A stretch of 64,000 nt of DNA from Liolophura sinensis. Taxonomy: Eukaryota; Mollusca; Polyplacophora; Chitonida; Chitonidae. Numbering within the stretch: the first letter of the stretch is position 1; every line of letters starts with the position of its first letter. A program made the position numbers and the translations under genes. The stretch spans positions 3,226,001-3,290,000 of the forward strand of contig NC_088304.1 in NCBI RefSeq assembly GCF_032854445.1. The letters run 5' to 3'. Positions 11,201 to 22,020 of this stretch are shown piece by piece. The notes beneath the pieces are model-generated. The model was not told the origin of the DNA. It did no database searches and saw nothing but the letters and a program-made list of their open reading frames with translations.

Positions 11201-14200
11201 TGCTCTGTTATCTCATTGGGCTGACAGTTTAGACCAGTGATGAACTTCCCCATGTCATTCTCTTGATATTTTTTTGGAAAATATAGGCCCAGGAGTTTTA
11301 GTTAGGACTCAGACGCAACTCATTTTCATATTTAGCAAAACCAACTCAAACATTCTGTATTTCTTACAGTGGTATATCCCTTTAAAACTGCCCAAGGACA
11401 ATGTATGTATTAGAAAGACTAGACAATCAATGGAAGAGAAACTGTTAGTGCAACAAACCTTGAGGTGTAATGTCCAACAGCTTGTCATAATACTGGGTCC
11501 AGCTGGACAGGAATGTCAAAGTGTACTTCCAACCAGCTCTGTAACAAGGTAAAGCAAAGGCTTTGTTTTAATGCCAGATTGCCACAATAAATGACTAGCT
11601 GATTTTGGTGATAGAACATTCACTGCGTTGACCAATGTCAGATATGTTTCCAGTTTTATCTCGGATTTCTGTACTCTATTACATGGCACAATTCAACTAT
11701 GTACTCTATTACATGGCCTTTATTCAACTGTGTGCTCTATTACAAGGCACAATTCAACTGTGTACTCTATTACGTGGCACAATTCAACTGTGTACTCTAT
11801 TACGTGGCACAATTCAACTATGAACATGACACCACCAATACAGGCAATGTGATGTCATTTCAAAGAGGCAATGTAATGTTACTAGGAAGACGCAATGTTA
11901 TGTTACTAGGAAGATGCAATGTTATGTTACTAGGAAGATGCAATGTTATGTTACTAGGAAGATGCAATGTTATGTTACTAGGAAGAGACAATGTGATGTT
12001 ACTAGGAAGAGGCAATGTGATGTCATTTCAAAGAGGCAATGTAATGTTACTAGGATGACGCAATGTTATGTTACTAGGAAGAGACAATGTGATGTTACTA
12101 GGAAGAGGCACTGTGATTTTACTGGGAAAGGGCAAAACAATGTTATGAAGAAGAGGCAATGTAACTTTATAGGATGGGGAAATGTCATGTCACTCGGAAG
12201 AGGCAATGTGACATTACTAGGACGAGGAAATGTCATGTCACTAGGAAGGGGCAATACGACAATGTGATGTTACTACAATGAAGCAATGTGATGTCACTTT
12301 GAAGAGGCAATCTGATGTTACTAAAGGAGGCAATGTGGTGTTTAAGAGAATGAAATGATGTGATGCAGCTGGAATGTGGCAATACAATGTCATGTCACAA
12401 GAATGAGGTGATGTGATGTCAACCGGTGAGGTGGTCTCAAGAAAATTTAAACACTTGAGTGGATTAAACAAAGCAGAACCCTAAATAAACCACTGCACGG
12501 CTCCAGGCACCCTGACAATCCTCCTGTTACAACGCTACATGTACGCCATTGGCAACTTATTGAAGGGACAGTGATCAAAACTCAAACTGTGATAAAGTCA
12601 CAAATTATAGAATTGCATAAATTTATATTTGAAAAGATTGAAGACTGACTCATTGATGTTTAGCACTGTACATACATGTACAGAAACCAGGTGGTTACAG
12701 ACTCACTGTGTATGTACAGAAACCAGGTGGTTACAAACAGACTCACTGTGTATGTACAGAAACCAGGTGGTTACAAACAGACTCACTGTGTATGTACAGA
12801 AACCAGGTGGTTACAAACAGACTCACTGTGTATGTATGGAAACCAGGTGGTTACAAAAAGGCTGACTGTGTATGTATCGAAACCAGGCAGTTACAAACAG
12901 ACTCACTGTGTATGTATAGAAACCAGGCAGTTACAAACAGACTCACTGTGTATGTATAGAAACCAGGTGGTTACAAACAGACTCACTGTGTATGTATAGA
13001 AACCAGGTGGTTACAAACAAACTCACTGTGTATGTACAGAAACCAGGTGGTTACAAACAGACTCACTGTGTATGTATAGAAACCAGGTGGTTACAAACAG
13101 ACTCACTGTGTATGTACAGAAACTAGGTGGTTACAAACAGACTCACTGTGTATGTATAGAAACCAGGTGGTTACAAAAAGACTGACTGTGTATGTATCGA
13201 AACCAGGCAGTTATAAAAAGACTGACTGTGTATGTATCGAAACCAGGCAGTTACAAACAGACTCACTGTGTATGTACAGAAACCAGGTGGTTACAAACAG
13301 ACTCACTGTGTATGTATAGAAACCAGGTGGTTACAAACAGACTCACTGTGTATGTATAGAAACCAGGTGGTTACAAACATACTCACTGTGTATGTATAGG
13401 AACCAGGTGGTTATAAACAGACTCACTGTACATGTACAAAAACCAGGTGGTTGCAAACAGACTGACCTCATGTGCAAAGTAACAGACTCACTTTTCACAT
13501 GTATACATAGTCAGCATGCAGCTGGTTCCAAGCATTTACGTAACAAACAAGCTCACCTTATGTGTAGAGTAACAGCACGCTTGCGAACACTTACCTTACA
13601 TGCAGAGTAACAAGGTGATTTTAGACAGACTCAACTCATATGTAAAGTAATCAATTAGTGCAAATACACTCATCATATATGTTGGGTTAAAGAAGTGGTT
13701 AACCACTTACCAAATGGTTAAAAACAGACCGACCTTATGTATACAGTAATCAGCTGGTTAAAAGCAGACTCACTTTATATGTAGCGTAATCAGGTGGGCA
13801 CAAAAAGACTCACCTTATGTTTAGAGTAACCAGGTATTTATAAACAGACTCACGTTTTGTATACAGTAATCAGCTGGTTAAAAGCAGACTCAGTTTATAT
13901 GACGAGTAGCCAGCTTGTTACAGACGCACTCACCTTATATGTACAATAACCCGATGGTTAAAGACAGACTCGCCTTATGTGTAGAGTAACTAGGTTAAAA
14001 CCATTATACTGGTCCACCTCTGAGAAAACAGACCTCAGGTATATTAACCCGATGGTTACAGACAGACTCACCTTATGTGTAAAGCAACCAAGTTAAAACC
14101 ATTATACTGGTCCGCCTCTGAGAAAACAGGCCTCAGGTATGTTAGCCCGATGGTTACAGACAGACTCACCTTATGTGTAAAGCAACCAGGTTAAAACCAT

Positions 14201-16477
14201 TATACTGGTCCGCCTCTGAGAAAACAGACCTCAGGTATATTAACCCGATGGTTACAGACAGACTCACCTTATGTGTAAAGCAACCAGGTTAAAACCATTA
14301 TACTGGTCCGCCTCTGAGAAAACAGGCCTCAGGTATGTTAGCCCGATGGTTACAGACAGACTCACCTTATGTGTAAAGCAACCAGGTTAAAACCATTATA
14401 CTGGTCCGCCTCTGAGAAAACAGACCTCAGGTATATTAACCCGATGGTTACAGACAGACTCACCTTATGTGTAAAGCAACCAGGTTAAAACCATTATACT
14501 GGTCCGCCTCTGAGAAAACAGACCTCAGGTATATTAACCCGATGGTTACAGACAGACTCACCTTATGTGTAAAGCAACCAGGTTAAAACCATTATACTGG
14601 TCCGCCTCTGAGAAAACAGACCTCAGGTATGACTGCTGGTCATTTGAGGATGTTAGGCAATTCGTGACTAGATGACCTGCAAATCAGACACCGTACAAGC
14701 ATTTGCTTACACACAAGACAAAGTTACATTTGATTGATGCGACAATTTTGAAACACACAAGAACACAGGAGAGCCTGGATCAAACTGGGTCGGGTCATAC
14801 GAAAGACTTTCAAAAATGGTACTTGTTGCTGCCTCGCTTGGCACTCAACACTGAAAGTTTAGAGTAAGGAAACAGGACTGGTTAGCAGTATAATGTGACT
14901 AGGTGGGGTGCCAGTATAATGTGACTGGACAAGGTGTCAGTATAATGTGACTGGGTGGGGTGTCATATATGGTGTCTTTGGCATGGTAATTCAGTGGCAG
15001 CAGCACTTTGGCTATGTGGTATGTACACACAACTAATGGCTCCTCGTCATTAAATGAAAAATTGTCAAGTATGACATTTAAATCCAAGCATAAGTATATT
15101 AATACAACTATACACGTATATTAGTATCTACTAACAACTATAACACTGAGAGGAAACTACCAGTCTTTATCCATAAGGCTTTTTCTCTAGTTTGTATGTA
15201 TATAGCTAATGTAACCAGAATTGTTATCACCTATCACACTGTCTGCCATCAACATACAAGACGCTCATCAGTGATTGATGCTTGTGGGCCAATTAGCCAT
15301 TATGCCAATAAAGACATATACCTTACCTCTACCCTTCTTGTTAGGGTCATTCTGACTTGAGAGAATATTCAACAGCGATGCAAAATGCCCCGTTTTTGAC
15401 AATCCTAGCCAGGTACCTCCTTCTTTGCCTGGTTCTTCATCCAGACCTAGAGACAGAGCAGGTACTTGACAAACCATATGTATAATGTAACATTGTGGCC
15501 AATCCAACAGGGCATGAAGTAAGCTAATCTTACAATAACCAACCTCAGTTTCCAATTTCATCTGAAATCTAGTTATCACTTGCTGCGTTATTCTATCCTT
15601 AAAGATGTGTCCCTTAAATATGATGATCACCTACATGCACAGATAATCACTCATCACTTATATGACAGTCACTTATATATGACAGTCACTTATCCATGAT
15701 AATCACTCATCACCTACATGACAGTCACTTATATATGATAATCACTCATCACTTATATGACAGTCACTTATATATGATAATCACTCATATCACTTATGAA
15801 CGACAGTCACTTATATATGACAGTCACTCATCCATGACAATCACTTATCACTTATATGACAATCACTTATCCATGATAATCACTCATCACTTATATGACA
15901 GTCACTTATATATGATAATCACTCATCTTACACTTATATGACAGTCACTTATATATGATAATCACTCACATCACGTATATATGACAGTCACTTATATATG
16001 AGTCACTCATCACTTATATCAGTCACTTATATATGATAATCACTCATCTGACGCTTATATGACAGTCACTTATCCATGATAATCACTCATCACCTACATG
16101 ACAGTCACTTATATATGATAATCACTCATCTGACGCTTATATGACAGTCACTTATATATGATAATTACTCATCACTTATATGACAGTCACAGGGACAAAC
16201 CATGGTCAATGAAATGATTATCATAAATTTACAAGTCACTCAACTCACTTTATGATGATCAATTATATGACGATTGCTCATCAAGTGCGACACAGGTATA
16301 AACTAGTCAGAACACTGACCCTTGAACCAACTCACCACTGATACAGTCTTGGTGGGAAGGCCAGAAGTCAGCCAGCTTAGTTGGCCTGTCCCACAGCTCA
16401 TCTCTGTTGTTAGCAATCACCACAGGGTATCTCCTGGGGGTGGGGTTCTCATCCAGGCTTAAGAACAACAGACACAT
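8106..16477 (-). CDS. TANGO2: TANGO2-like protein, complete gene, copy A (7 exons)
   Basis: Exons in coding order: 16477-16336, 15446-15327, 14676-14562, 11538-11459, 9660-9504, 8596-8486, 8241-8106. Lengths of 142+120+115+80+157+111+136 give 861 nt, which is 286 codons plus TAA, close to the roughly 276 residues of vertebrate TANGO2. The protein starts 'MCLLFLSLDENPTPRRY' with the family's Cys2. It then carries NNRDE (residues 23-27), 'LADFW', 'GKEGGTWLG' (54-62), 'YNGFNL' (115-120), 'GFGN', 'NRYGTR' and 'TMTVILIDSDG' near the end, all in TANGO2 (NRDE family) order. TANGO2 is linked to mitochondrial and ER/Golgi lipid and heme handling; its chemistry is unsettled. All splice sites are GT/AG and all phases agree. 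The introns are loaded with tandem arrays, one derived from exon 3. Confidence 0.92.
8486..8596 (-). CDS. TANGO2: TANGO2-A exon 6
   Basis: It encodes 'HLPDEQLDNEGKNLPEDLRQ' to 'NRYGTR'. The Tyr-Gly-Thr-Arg junction to the last exon is a family hallmark. Confidence 0.9.
8790..8890 (-). mobile_element. Truncated SINE in TANGO2-A intron
   Basis: The reversed tail 'tttatttatttatatctgg' is followed by the 'ggtgggaggaaactgggcag' body segment. There is no tRNA head. Confidence 0.65.
8905..9240. repeat. Probable dispersed repeat in TANGO2-A intron
   Basis: The region has the 'caacttgtcatggtgaagc' / 'actgatggactgacagac' character that recurs loosely at 32480-32600 in copy B. This suggests an old shared insertion or a dispersed element. 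Confidence 0.3.
9504..9660 (-). CDS. TANGO2: TANGO2-A exon 5
   Basis: It encodes 'GYHGFGNCRHKPAWKKVEVG', a Lys/Glu-rich helix and 'ELFQLLSDKSK'. It aligns with the 'YGLSNA..PW' segment of TANGO2. The donor is gtaaga. Confidence 0.9.
9772..9832 (+). mobile_element. SINE body fragment
   Basis: 'tctgccagcaacttgcagat' and 'gttgtgggttt' match the middle of the type 1 SINEs. Confidence 0.5.
9974..10155 (+). repeat. 19-bp tandem array
   Basis: About 9.5 almost perfect copies of 'gcgaatgatcactgctgta', in the intron between TANGO2-A exons 4 and 5. The low divergence suggests a young array. Confidence 0.95.
10738..11092 (-). mobile_element. Full-length tRNA-derived SINE (tail type 2)
   Basis: On the minus strand the element starts with a tRNA-like head: 'tagctcagttagtagagtg' as A box and 'gatccagggtcaatcct' at the B-box place. 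A 200-bp body follows, then the tail 'cctttgtcctcatatgactg' ending in a gttaaaccc-type motif. Relatives are at 26800 and 27310. Confidence 0.8.
11459..11538 (-). CDS. TANGO2: TANGO2-A exon 4
   Basis: It reads 'AGWKYTLTFLSSWTQYYDKL' then LDITPQ, with a gtttgt donor. Exon size and phases equal those of exon 4 of copy B. Confidence 0.88.
11665..11822 (+). repeat. 30-bp tandem array
   Basis: About five units like 'ctctattacgtggcacaatt' plus 'caactgtgta'. Located 130 bp upstream (minus sense) of TANGO2-A exon 4. Confidence 0.9.
11845..12440 (+). repeat. 24-bp tandem array
   Basis: About 25 units like 'ggcaatgtgatgttactagg' plus 'aaga', progressively diverged to the right. The unit length is divisible by three and leaves long stop-free frames on both strands, which are not genes. 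Confidence 0.9.
12665..13455 (-). repeat. 40-bp array derived from the TANGO2-A exon 3 / donor junction
   Basis: About 20 copies of a 40-bp unit. Read on the minus strand, the unit contains 'acctggtttctgtacataca' then 'cagtgagtctgtttgtaacc'. By hand alignment about 34 of 41 positions match the end of TANGO2-A exon 3 and its donor region ('acctggttgctttacacata' then 'aggtgagtctgtctgtaacc'). Each unit keeps GTGAGT. Confidence 0.85.
13456..13990 (-). repeat. Decayed exon-3-derived repeats
   Basis: Irregular copies of the 'agactcaccttatgtgta' and 'gtaaccaggt' motifs link the 40-bp array to the 98-bp array. Spacing and sequence are degraded. Confidence 0.7.
13972..14640 (-). repeat. 98-bp tandem array containing the 3' part of TANGO2-A exon 3 plus its donor
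   Basis: The core 'ccattatactggtcc' starts at 14001, 14099, 14197, 14295, 14393, 14491 and 14589, exactly 98 bp apart. The copy at 14589 lies inside the functional exon 3; the other six lie in intron 3. Each unit holds, in minus sense, 'ctgaggtctgttttctcag', the YNGFNL codons, a gtgagt donor and about 30 bases of intron. Confidence 0.95.
14562..14676 (-). CDS. TANGO2: TANGO2-A exon 3, source of the tandem array
   Basis: The acceptor is 'tgatttgcag' and the donor gtgagt. It encodes residues 88-126, including 'SYLRSVFSEADQYNGFNLVA'. Its last 60-70 bases, together with the donor, are the unit repeated in the following intron. Confidence 0.88.
14815..15085 (+). mobile_element. SINE-like element (tail type 2 relative)
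   Basis: It has 'ttgttgctgcctcgcttgg', a thrice-repeated 'cagtataatgtgactgg' segment, 'tggtgtctttggcatgg' and a 'gaaaaattgtcaagtatgac' tail. A close relative is at 21225-21505 and shorter ones are at 27330 and 44590. Confidence 0.7.
15327..15446 (-). CDS. TANGO2: TANGO2-A exon 2
   Basis: The acceptor is 'gtctctag' and the donor gtaagg. It encodes 'GLDEEPGKEGGTWLGLSKTG' and continues to Lys-Gly-Arg, ending phase 1 within Gly88. Confidence 0.92.
15630..16195 (+). repeat. Tandem array of 'gacagtcacttatatatga' type in TANGO2-A intron 1
   Basis: About 25 short units alternate 'gacagtcacttatatatg' and 'ataatcactcatcactta', forming higher-order units of about 36 bp. Confidence 0.9.
16336..16477 (-). 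CDS. TANGO2: TANGO2-A exon 1
   Basis: It runs from ATG (16477-16475) to a gtgagt donor, ending in phase 1 inside Gly48. It encodes the N-terminal Cys2 and the NNRDE and RPTKLADFW motifs. I chose this ATG because Cys directly after Met is characteristic of the family. Confidence 0.9.
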
Positions 16478-18680
16478 CTTACTTCTGGGGGTGAGGATTT
16501 AGACTGAAATAAGTTAAGTAGTGGCTGTGATATTACCTGTAAAAACACATAATTCTGTTTGAAATCCCTGCAGATCAAGTTTTGTATGTCAAGAAAAACA
16601 GAAAATGACAGATCAGCTTATAGTAGGGTTGATAAAATACATACATGAACATGTGCATGTAGCTATACGCATGTGTATACATATAACATACATGTATAAG
16701 CTGTCAGATGCCTCATTCTCCTAAATCTACACATCACATTGAATCTGCTGCCAGACTGTATGTCTGCCTGTATTTATACACAACTACATCATGTGGTGCT
16801 GCATAGATCCAAGCTGTAAGCAACTCTTTTTAACCTATAACAGCAACAACTCAGCAGGCCTTACTTGCATGTTTTGATCTGTACCATATTCTGCAGTAGG
16901 AATGTGAATGTGTCCAAGCAGCCTTTTTTCATGTTGTAAGGTCACTTTGTTTGAGCAGGGGGACTAGCTATCATTTTTTCCTACATGTACATGTATCTCT
17001 CCCATGGTAATAATGCCAAAAGCAAGGACTCCAAATTCAGCTTATTCTCTATTTCACCTGTCCACATGGACAAGCAAGCCAGTAGCTGTGTAAGTGAATT
17101 TTTGCAGAACAAACATAAAATTATTGTTTTCAGAATTAATTCTATTTATATTCAGAATCTGTATGCCATAGACGACATCATGGAAAAAGTTGGAGATGTT
17201 TAGATATGGAATAATGAAATATTCCAGGTGGAATCAGAAACAACACTCCTGGTGCCAACATGATATATAATTTGTCGACCAGCTTTATCTGTGTAAATTT
17301 ATTCCCTACATCCTTACCTTGCTCGACACCTAGTCTTTAGGCTGGCATATCATGCTAAGCAAAATATTGTGGTGTACCACTTACTAAAACCAGAATTAGC
17401 CGCCTATTAGCATACAAGTTAACGAAATGAAGCATGTAGCACTGGCTAAGTTGACATTAACGTAATGCAGAAGATTAGATACTCTGAAAAAAACCCTGAA
17501 AAGTTGCATATCTCACATTTCATAATTCAACAAAAATTTTATTTGTCATCTTCAGGATATGTAAAAATTTCACATAATTAGCTGATGTATACAACTCAGT
17601 TACACAAAGAAAGTGTATAAGACTGGTTACGCTGGTCAAACCTTCTAGTTGTAGGCCTACTGCTTGTTTGCGTTACTGAACTGTGTATATTTAGGGGCCT
17701 AGCAGCTATTTATGTGACTTTTTCATGTATCCTGATGATCAGAAATAAAAATTTGCTGAAATATAGGACCATTGTCCTATAGTTATTTTAACCTTTTGAA
17801 TTCGACAAAAATCAGCATTTAGCCCATTTAGCTCCATTCCATTTATCACCTCCTATTGGTCTTATCGACGAACCCAACGCTCAAAGCTAGGAATACTAAG
17901 TCTAATTCACTAAGCCACTTCGCAACTACCACTACATACGTCCAGGATATCGCCAAAACCACCAAAAATTTTGAACAAGGGTTAAGCTGAAAAGCTAAAA
18001 CATTAATCCCAGTCACTGACATCTCACGTCAGGCCAAAGCGACACATACTTTTTGAAGCCGATGTTTCGAACACACACTGACACACACAAATCTGCGACT
18101 TGTCAGTTTCATGCCTGGGACTTTTTTCTCCTCACACACATAAGAGTTACATTCGTATAAAGGTCACTGGGTGCATTTGATCCGGCACCTGTTTGGCGAT
18201 TTGAAATTAGTGTCCTTGTGTTTTATTCATAAAACCCTTTTTTCTCTGCTTTCTTTTTAACTTTCAGCTTTATAATATCCGTATGCGGGACCTTAGGAGG
18301 CAATGGAGAGGCGGGTAGCGCAGCTAGTATAGGGTAAGCCTTAACTGGAGGGTGAGGAGAGGGCTGAGGCTTGCTTTAGCCCATAAGCTAAGCTGGACAT
18401 TCCTACCGTTACGTACAACTCTGGTTATATAGACTTCCACGCGGATAATTTCACTAAAAAAAACCCGGCTCGAGCCTTACCTTATTTTTATTGTATTCGC
18501 TGATTTCCTAAAACACCCGAAATGTAGGCTAAAATGTGAAAGCCAGCATTGGTAAACCATCTTTCAACAGCAATCCAGCCGTTTAAATGTTCGAATCGGA
18601 CAACTCATATCAACGTTTGCCATGTTTGGAAATTTTTTCAACTTCGGGCAAGGTGATGGGTCGCAAAAATTTTATCCTAC
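16478..18680. other. Upstream flank of TANGO2-A, no gene seen
   Basis: It should contain the TANGO2-A promoter and 5' UTR. No TATA box, CpG-dense core or coding exon can be called with confidence. An alternating 'acatgtacatgtat' motif occurs near 16980. Confidence 0.35.
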
Positions 18681-18959
18681 CCGACATTCTTTTTAAGAAT
18701 GAATGAATGAATGATTATGGCTTAACGCCACATCGGCAATATTTCAGCCATATCGTGGCGAGAACAAGGTGAAAACGCGAGACGGTTAAGGTTTTCGATA
18801 TGATAATATGAACACCAAAAGTAAAACAAAAAGTACAGACATGTTTAAAATCGTATAAAAGAAAAATAAGATTTAAAACTCGAAAACCAGGGTTATAGTA
18901 CATGTATAAATATATATGTATATAACTGTTTATCTATAGATATTTATGACAATTAAAAT

Positions 18960-20201
18960 TTATATTTTATGATATAGGCCAATGGCCTTCAAATAATTTA
19001 TGACAACATCGCCAGCGATGCTGTCAAATAAATCATATACAGAGGTGACCGTGTAAAACCTTTGCCGAACATGAGCAAAGTCCACACAGTCAACCAAGAT
19101 ATGTTTGATGCCGTATTGAGCAGCACATCCAACACACTCGGGAGCACTGCTCCCATCTAAGATGAAATTGTGTGTCAGATGAGAATGCCCAATACTACAC
19201 CTCATTAAAACTACTTGGTCTCTGCGAGGCATTTGACAAGTATAGGCATTGTAGCCAAAGATAGGATGAATGGCATGCAGTTTATTATGGATCTGCAAGT
19301 CCCATTCACCCTGCCAAAGGCGACGAATATATTTAAGAATATTAGACTTCACGTCAGTATAAGGGATTTTAACCCGAGATACAGGTTTATATAGGGCAGC
19401 TTTTGCTTCCCTGTCCACAACTGTGTTTCCATGGATACCAGTGTGACTTGGTATCCAACAGAATATAATATCTTTACCTCTTTTAATTAGTTTTCGGTGT
19501 TTGGCTATTATCTCAGGTATCAATGGATTTTTAAATTTATTATTCTGAATCGCCAAAAGGCAAGACAGCGAGTCGCTGCATATCACTGCCCTCTGGACAT
19601 GCCCAAAGGAAACATATGATAAGGCCAGGAGTACAGCCCTGGCCTCTGCAGAAAAGATAGAAGATGAAGGTGGCAGACGAAGAGAAGTGACCCGCTGCTC
19701 TAAGACAGCCGCAGCCGCAACCCTGTCCCCATCCTTTGACCCGTCAGTATATATAAATTTATAATCCATATAATCAGCCTTGATTTCAGCAAAACCTTGC
19801 TGAATTATAAGAGGATTTGTATTGGATTTATTATATTTACGTAGATCAAATATTAGTTTAGTTTGTGGAAGAAGCCATGGAGGAGACCCCGGAAAAGACA
19901 CCGGAGCTATATCCTCCAGCTTGATGTTAGCACCCACAATATGGCCCCGCACGCGAAGACCGAACGAAGGGATCTTGTTAGGACATTTAATATATTTGTC
20001 TACATATAATGGATTGAAAACACAGTCGTGGGCAGGGTTTGTTGGATGAGCTTTAAGCTTACTAGCGTATTGAAGGCTAAGTTTTATACGTCGGTTGTAT
20101 AAAGAAGGCTCATTTGCCTCCACATATAAACTTTCTACTGGTGAGGTTCTAAAGGCACCAAGGCTGAGCCTCAAACCTTGGTGATGAACAGGATCCAACA
20201 T
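18960..20201 (-). pseudogene. RT C-terminus and RNase H frame of LINE family 1
   Basis: A long open frame of 413 codons holds the RNase H catalytic pattern: Asp in TDGSKDG, Glu in AEARAV, Asp in SDSLSC, and His/Asp in HTGIHGN...D. It is cut off from the upstream RT frame by one frameshift. The intact length suggests a fairly recent insertion. Confidence 0.8.
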
Positions 20202-20923
20202 TTTAATGTACGACTTCCTAGCGAACCGTAAATGATGGATCCATAGTCCAATTTAGACCTCACCAGAGAACGATAGAAATTAAGTAAAACTGATCGGTCA
20301 GCACCCCAATCGGTGCTAGACACGACCTTAATTATATCGAGAGCCTTTGTACATTTAGCCTTAAGCATTTTTATATGAGGTATAAAAGATAGCTTACTAT
20401 TAAATATTATACCTAAAAATTTAGTTTGTCCAACAATTTTAACCTGTTCACCACAAAAATTAAGCTCGGGATCAAGATGAAATTTCCGTTTGTTACAATG
20501 CATACCGACGGTTTTAGATGTTGAAAATCTAAAACCATTTTCAGTTGCCCATTTCTCGATTTTATTAAGACAAAGCTGCAACTGACGTTCGATATTATTC
20601 ACATTCTTAGCTCGGTAGCATATAAGGAAATCATCAACATATAAAGAACCCTCTGTGCCTGATGTTAATGTTTTGGCTAGGCTATTTATTTTTATGCTGA
20701 ACAAAGTTGATGATAGAATACTTTTAACTCTGGTAACACCTTGTGAATTTAGTTCTCTACAGATTTCTTCTTCCGATAAGTCTATTATATCCTGATCCCG
20801 GTCAAGTATTATTCCCTGACAGCTGTTCAGGGAATTGTGAGGGGACGTATATACAGGTATATCAGTAATTTTCTTCAGTGAAAGTAAATTTATCTTTTTA
20901 AGAACTGCATGCCCTGTAAACAG
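20171..20923 (-). pseudogene. Chimeric ORF1/RT frame of LINE family 1
   Basis: Open from about 20923 through YVDD (near 20640) to a stop at 20171. The N-terminal 70 residues look like ORF1 protein and the remainder like RT palm and thumb. The junction lies between 'SQGVTRVK' and 'SILSSTLF', where ORF1 and RT share similar sequence. Confidence 0.7.
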
Positions 20924-21224
20924 AATCTTGGGTGGTTAAAGTTTTAGCGGCTCTGCCATTTATCTCCTATATCCAAGACAATGTGTCAATGATTTGTGTT
21001 ATATAGGCCGATACACGTACATTCATCTTACAGCAATATTCAATGAAACAATGTCCAAGCGTTGGATTGCAGTACAGACCTACGCATACATGTATATATT
21101 ACATATATAGTCCGTTCCACAAAGCCATTAATTATGACTCCTTCGGTGGCCTAATATGGTTCGAAAACGGGAGATACGAGATGAAACCCGTATAAATTTA
21201 TACCAAAGACGTTAAAAAAAAAAT

Positions 21225-21505
21225 GGCACGGTACTTGTTGTTGCCCCAGCTAGGCGCTCAGCACTGAGAGTTAGAGCAAGGAAACAGGGCTGGTTGGCCC
21301 GGTGTCAGTGTGTAATGTGACCGGGTGGGGTGTCATGTCTGGTGTCTTCGGAATGATACTTCAGTGGCGGCAGCACTTTGGCGACATAGACTCGCCCTGC
21401 CAGAAAAAGACACCGTCTACGTACACACACCAAATGATTCTTCGTTGTCATGTGACTGAAAAATTTATCAGTGCGACGTAAAGCCCTCAATCATACAAGC
21501 ATACA
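21225..21505 (+). mobile_element. SINE-like element (tail type 2 relative)
   Basis: Parallel to 14815-15085: 'cttgttgttgccccagctag', 'tgtcttcggaatgatacttc', then 'gtcatgtgactgaaaaattt' and a 'gcgacgtaaagccctc' tail. Confidence 0.7.
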
Positions 21506-21979
21506 AAACCATATGGTATAAACTGGTTGTATTATCACTAAGCCACTATCCATAAATGGCTGTTTTGGGAAGCTAGCGGGGATCACAAATAAATCCAGAA
21601 GACAGTGTTGTAACCCAACAACAACCCTGTACAATTTATGAATGGTAGAAACATTCTAATACAACTGATTAAATAACATGAGATAGGCTCCTAATGCCAA
21701 CTAGAACATACTCTGGATTTGCAGTGTGGTGTACACAAACCTACTAATGTGGTAGTAAGTTCCTATCAACCTTACCAAGTTAAGATAAGACCTTTTGTAC
21801 TAAATCTAACGTCTAATTAAAACCTGTTCTCTTACTCACTTGACAAGTGCCCGACACGCTCTGACTTGCTAGCAGACAGGTGGAAGGAAGTTACGGGATT
21901 AGTAATCAAAATGTCTGCCGGCCCAAGCTGTGAGATTAATAAACAACAGGCATTTGTGACAGGCTCCTGAGTCAGTACG

Positions 21980-22020
21980 CAGCTCTAGCGTGCTAACCAA
22001 CTAAGCCAGGGAGGCCCCCG
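21980..22020 (-). mobile_element. SINE tRNA-head fragment
   Basis: 'agcgtgctaaccaactaagc' plus 'cagggaggccccc' matches the reversed head of the element at 49603-49858. Confidence 0.5.

Larger units (their letters stand above)
18690..20935 (-). mobile_element. Internally deleted non-LTR retrotransposon with RNase H (LINE family 1)
   Basis: On the minus strand, 20923-20710 encodes a fragment like the nucleic-acid-binding first ORF ('LDRDQDIIDLSEEEICREL', 'SQGVT'). It is fused in frame to reverse-transcriptase palm ('SILSSTLFSIKIN', then LYVDD). After a frameshift near 20200-20215 comes a 413-codon frame with an RNase H domain (TDGSKDG, AEARAVLLAL, SDSLSCLLAI, HTGIHGN) and a terminal C-x2-C...H...C motif ('CVGCAAQYGIKHILVDC'). 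The 3' UTR ends in a (TTCA)n tail at 18716-18695. Domain order suits the I/Jockey group. Endonuclease and RT fingers are missing, so it is dead. Confidence 0.85.

Noticed and set aside
11274-11552. Plus-strand 92-codon frame and its likeness at 32826-33065
   Set aside because: Both are antisense shadows of TANGO2 exon 4. Their mutual similarity is explained by the conserved minus-strand exons.
11628-12471. Overlapping open frames with Asn-Val-Met-Leu-Leu-Gly-Arg repeats
   Set aside because: These come from the 24-bp and 30-bp arrays inside a TANGO2-A intron.
12629-13610. Cys/Val/Tyr-rich repeat proteins on the plus strand
   Set aside because: They are antisense shadows of the exon-3-derived 40-bp array.
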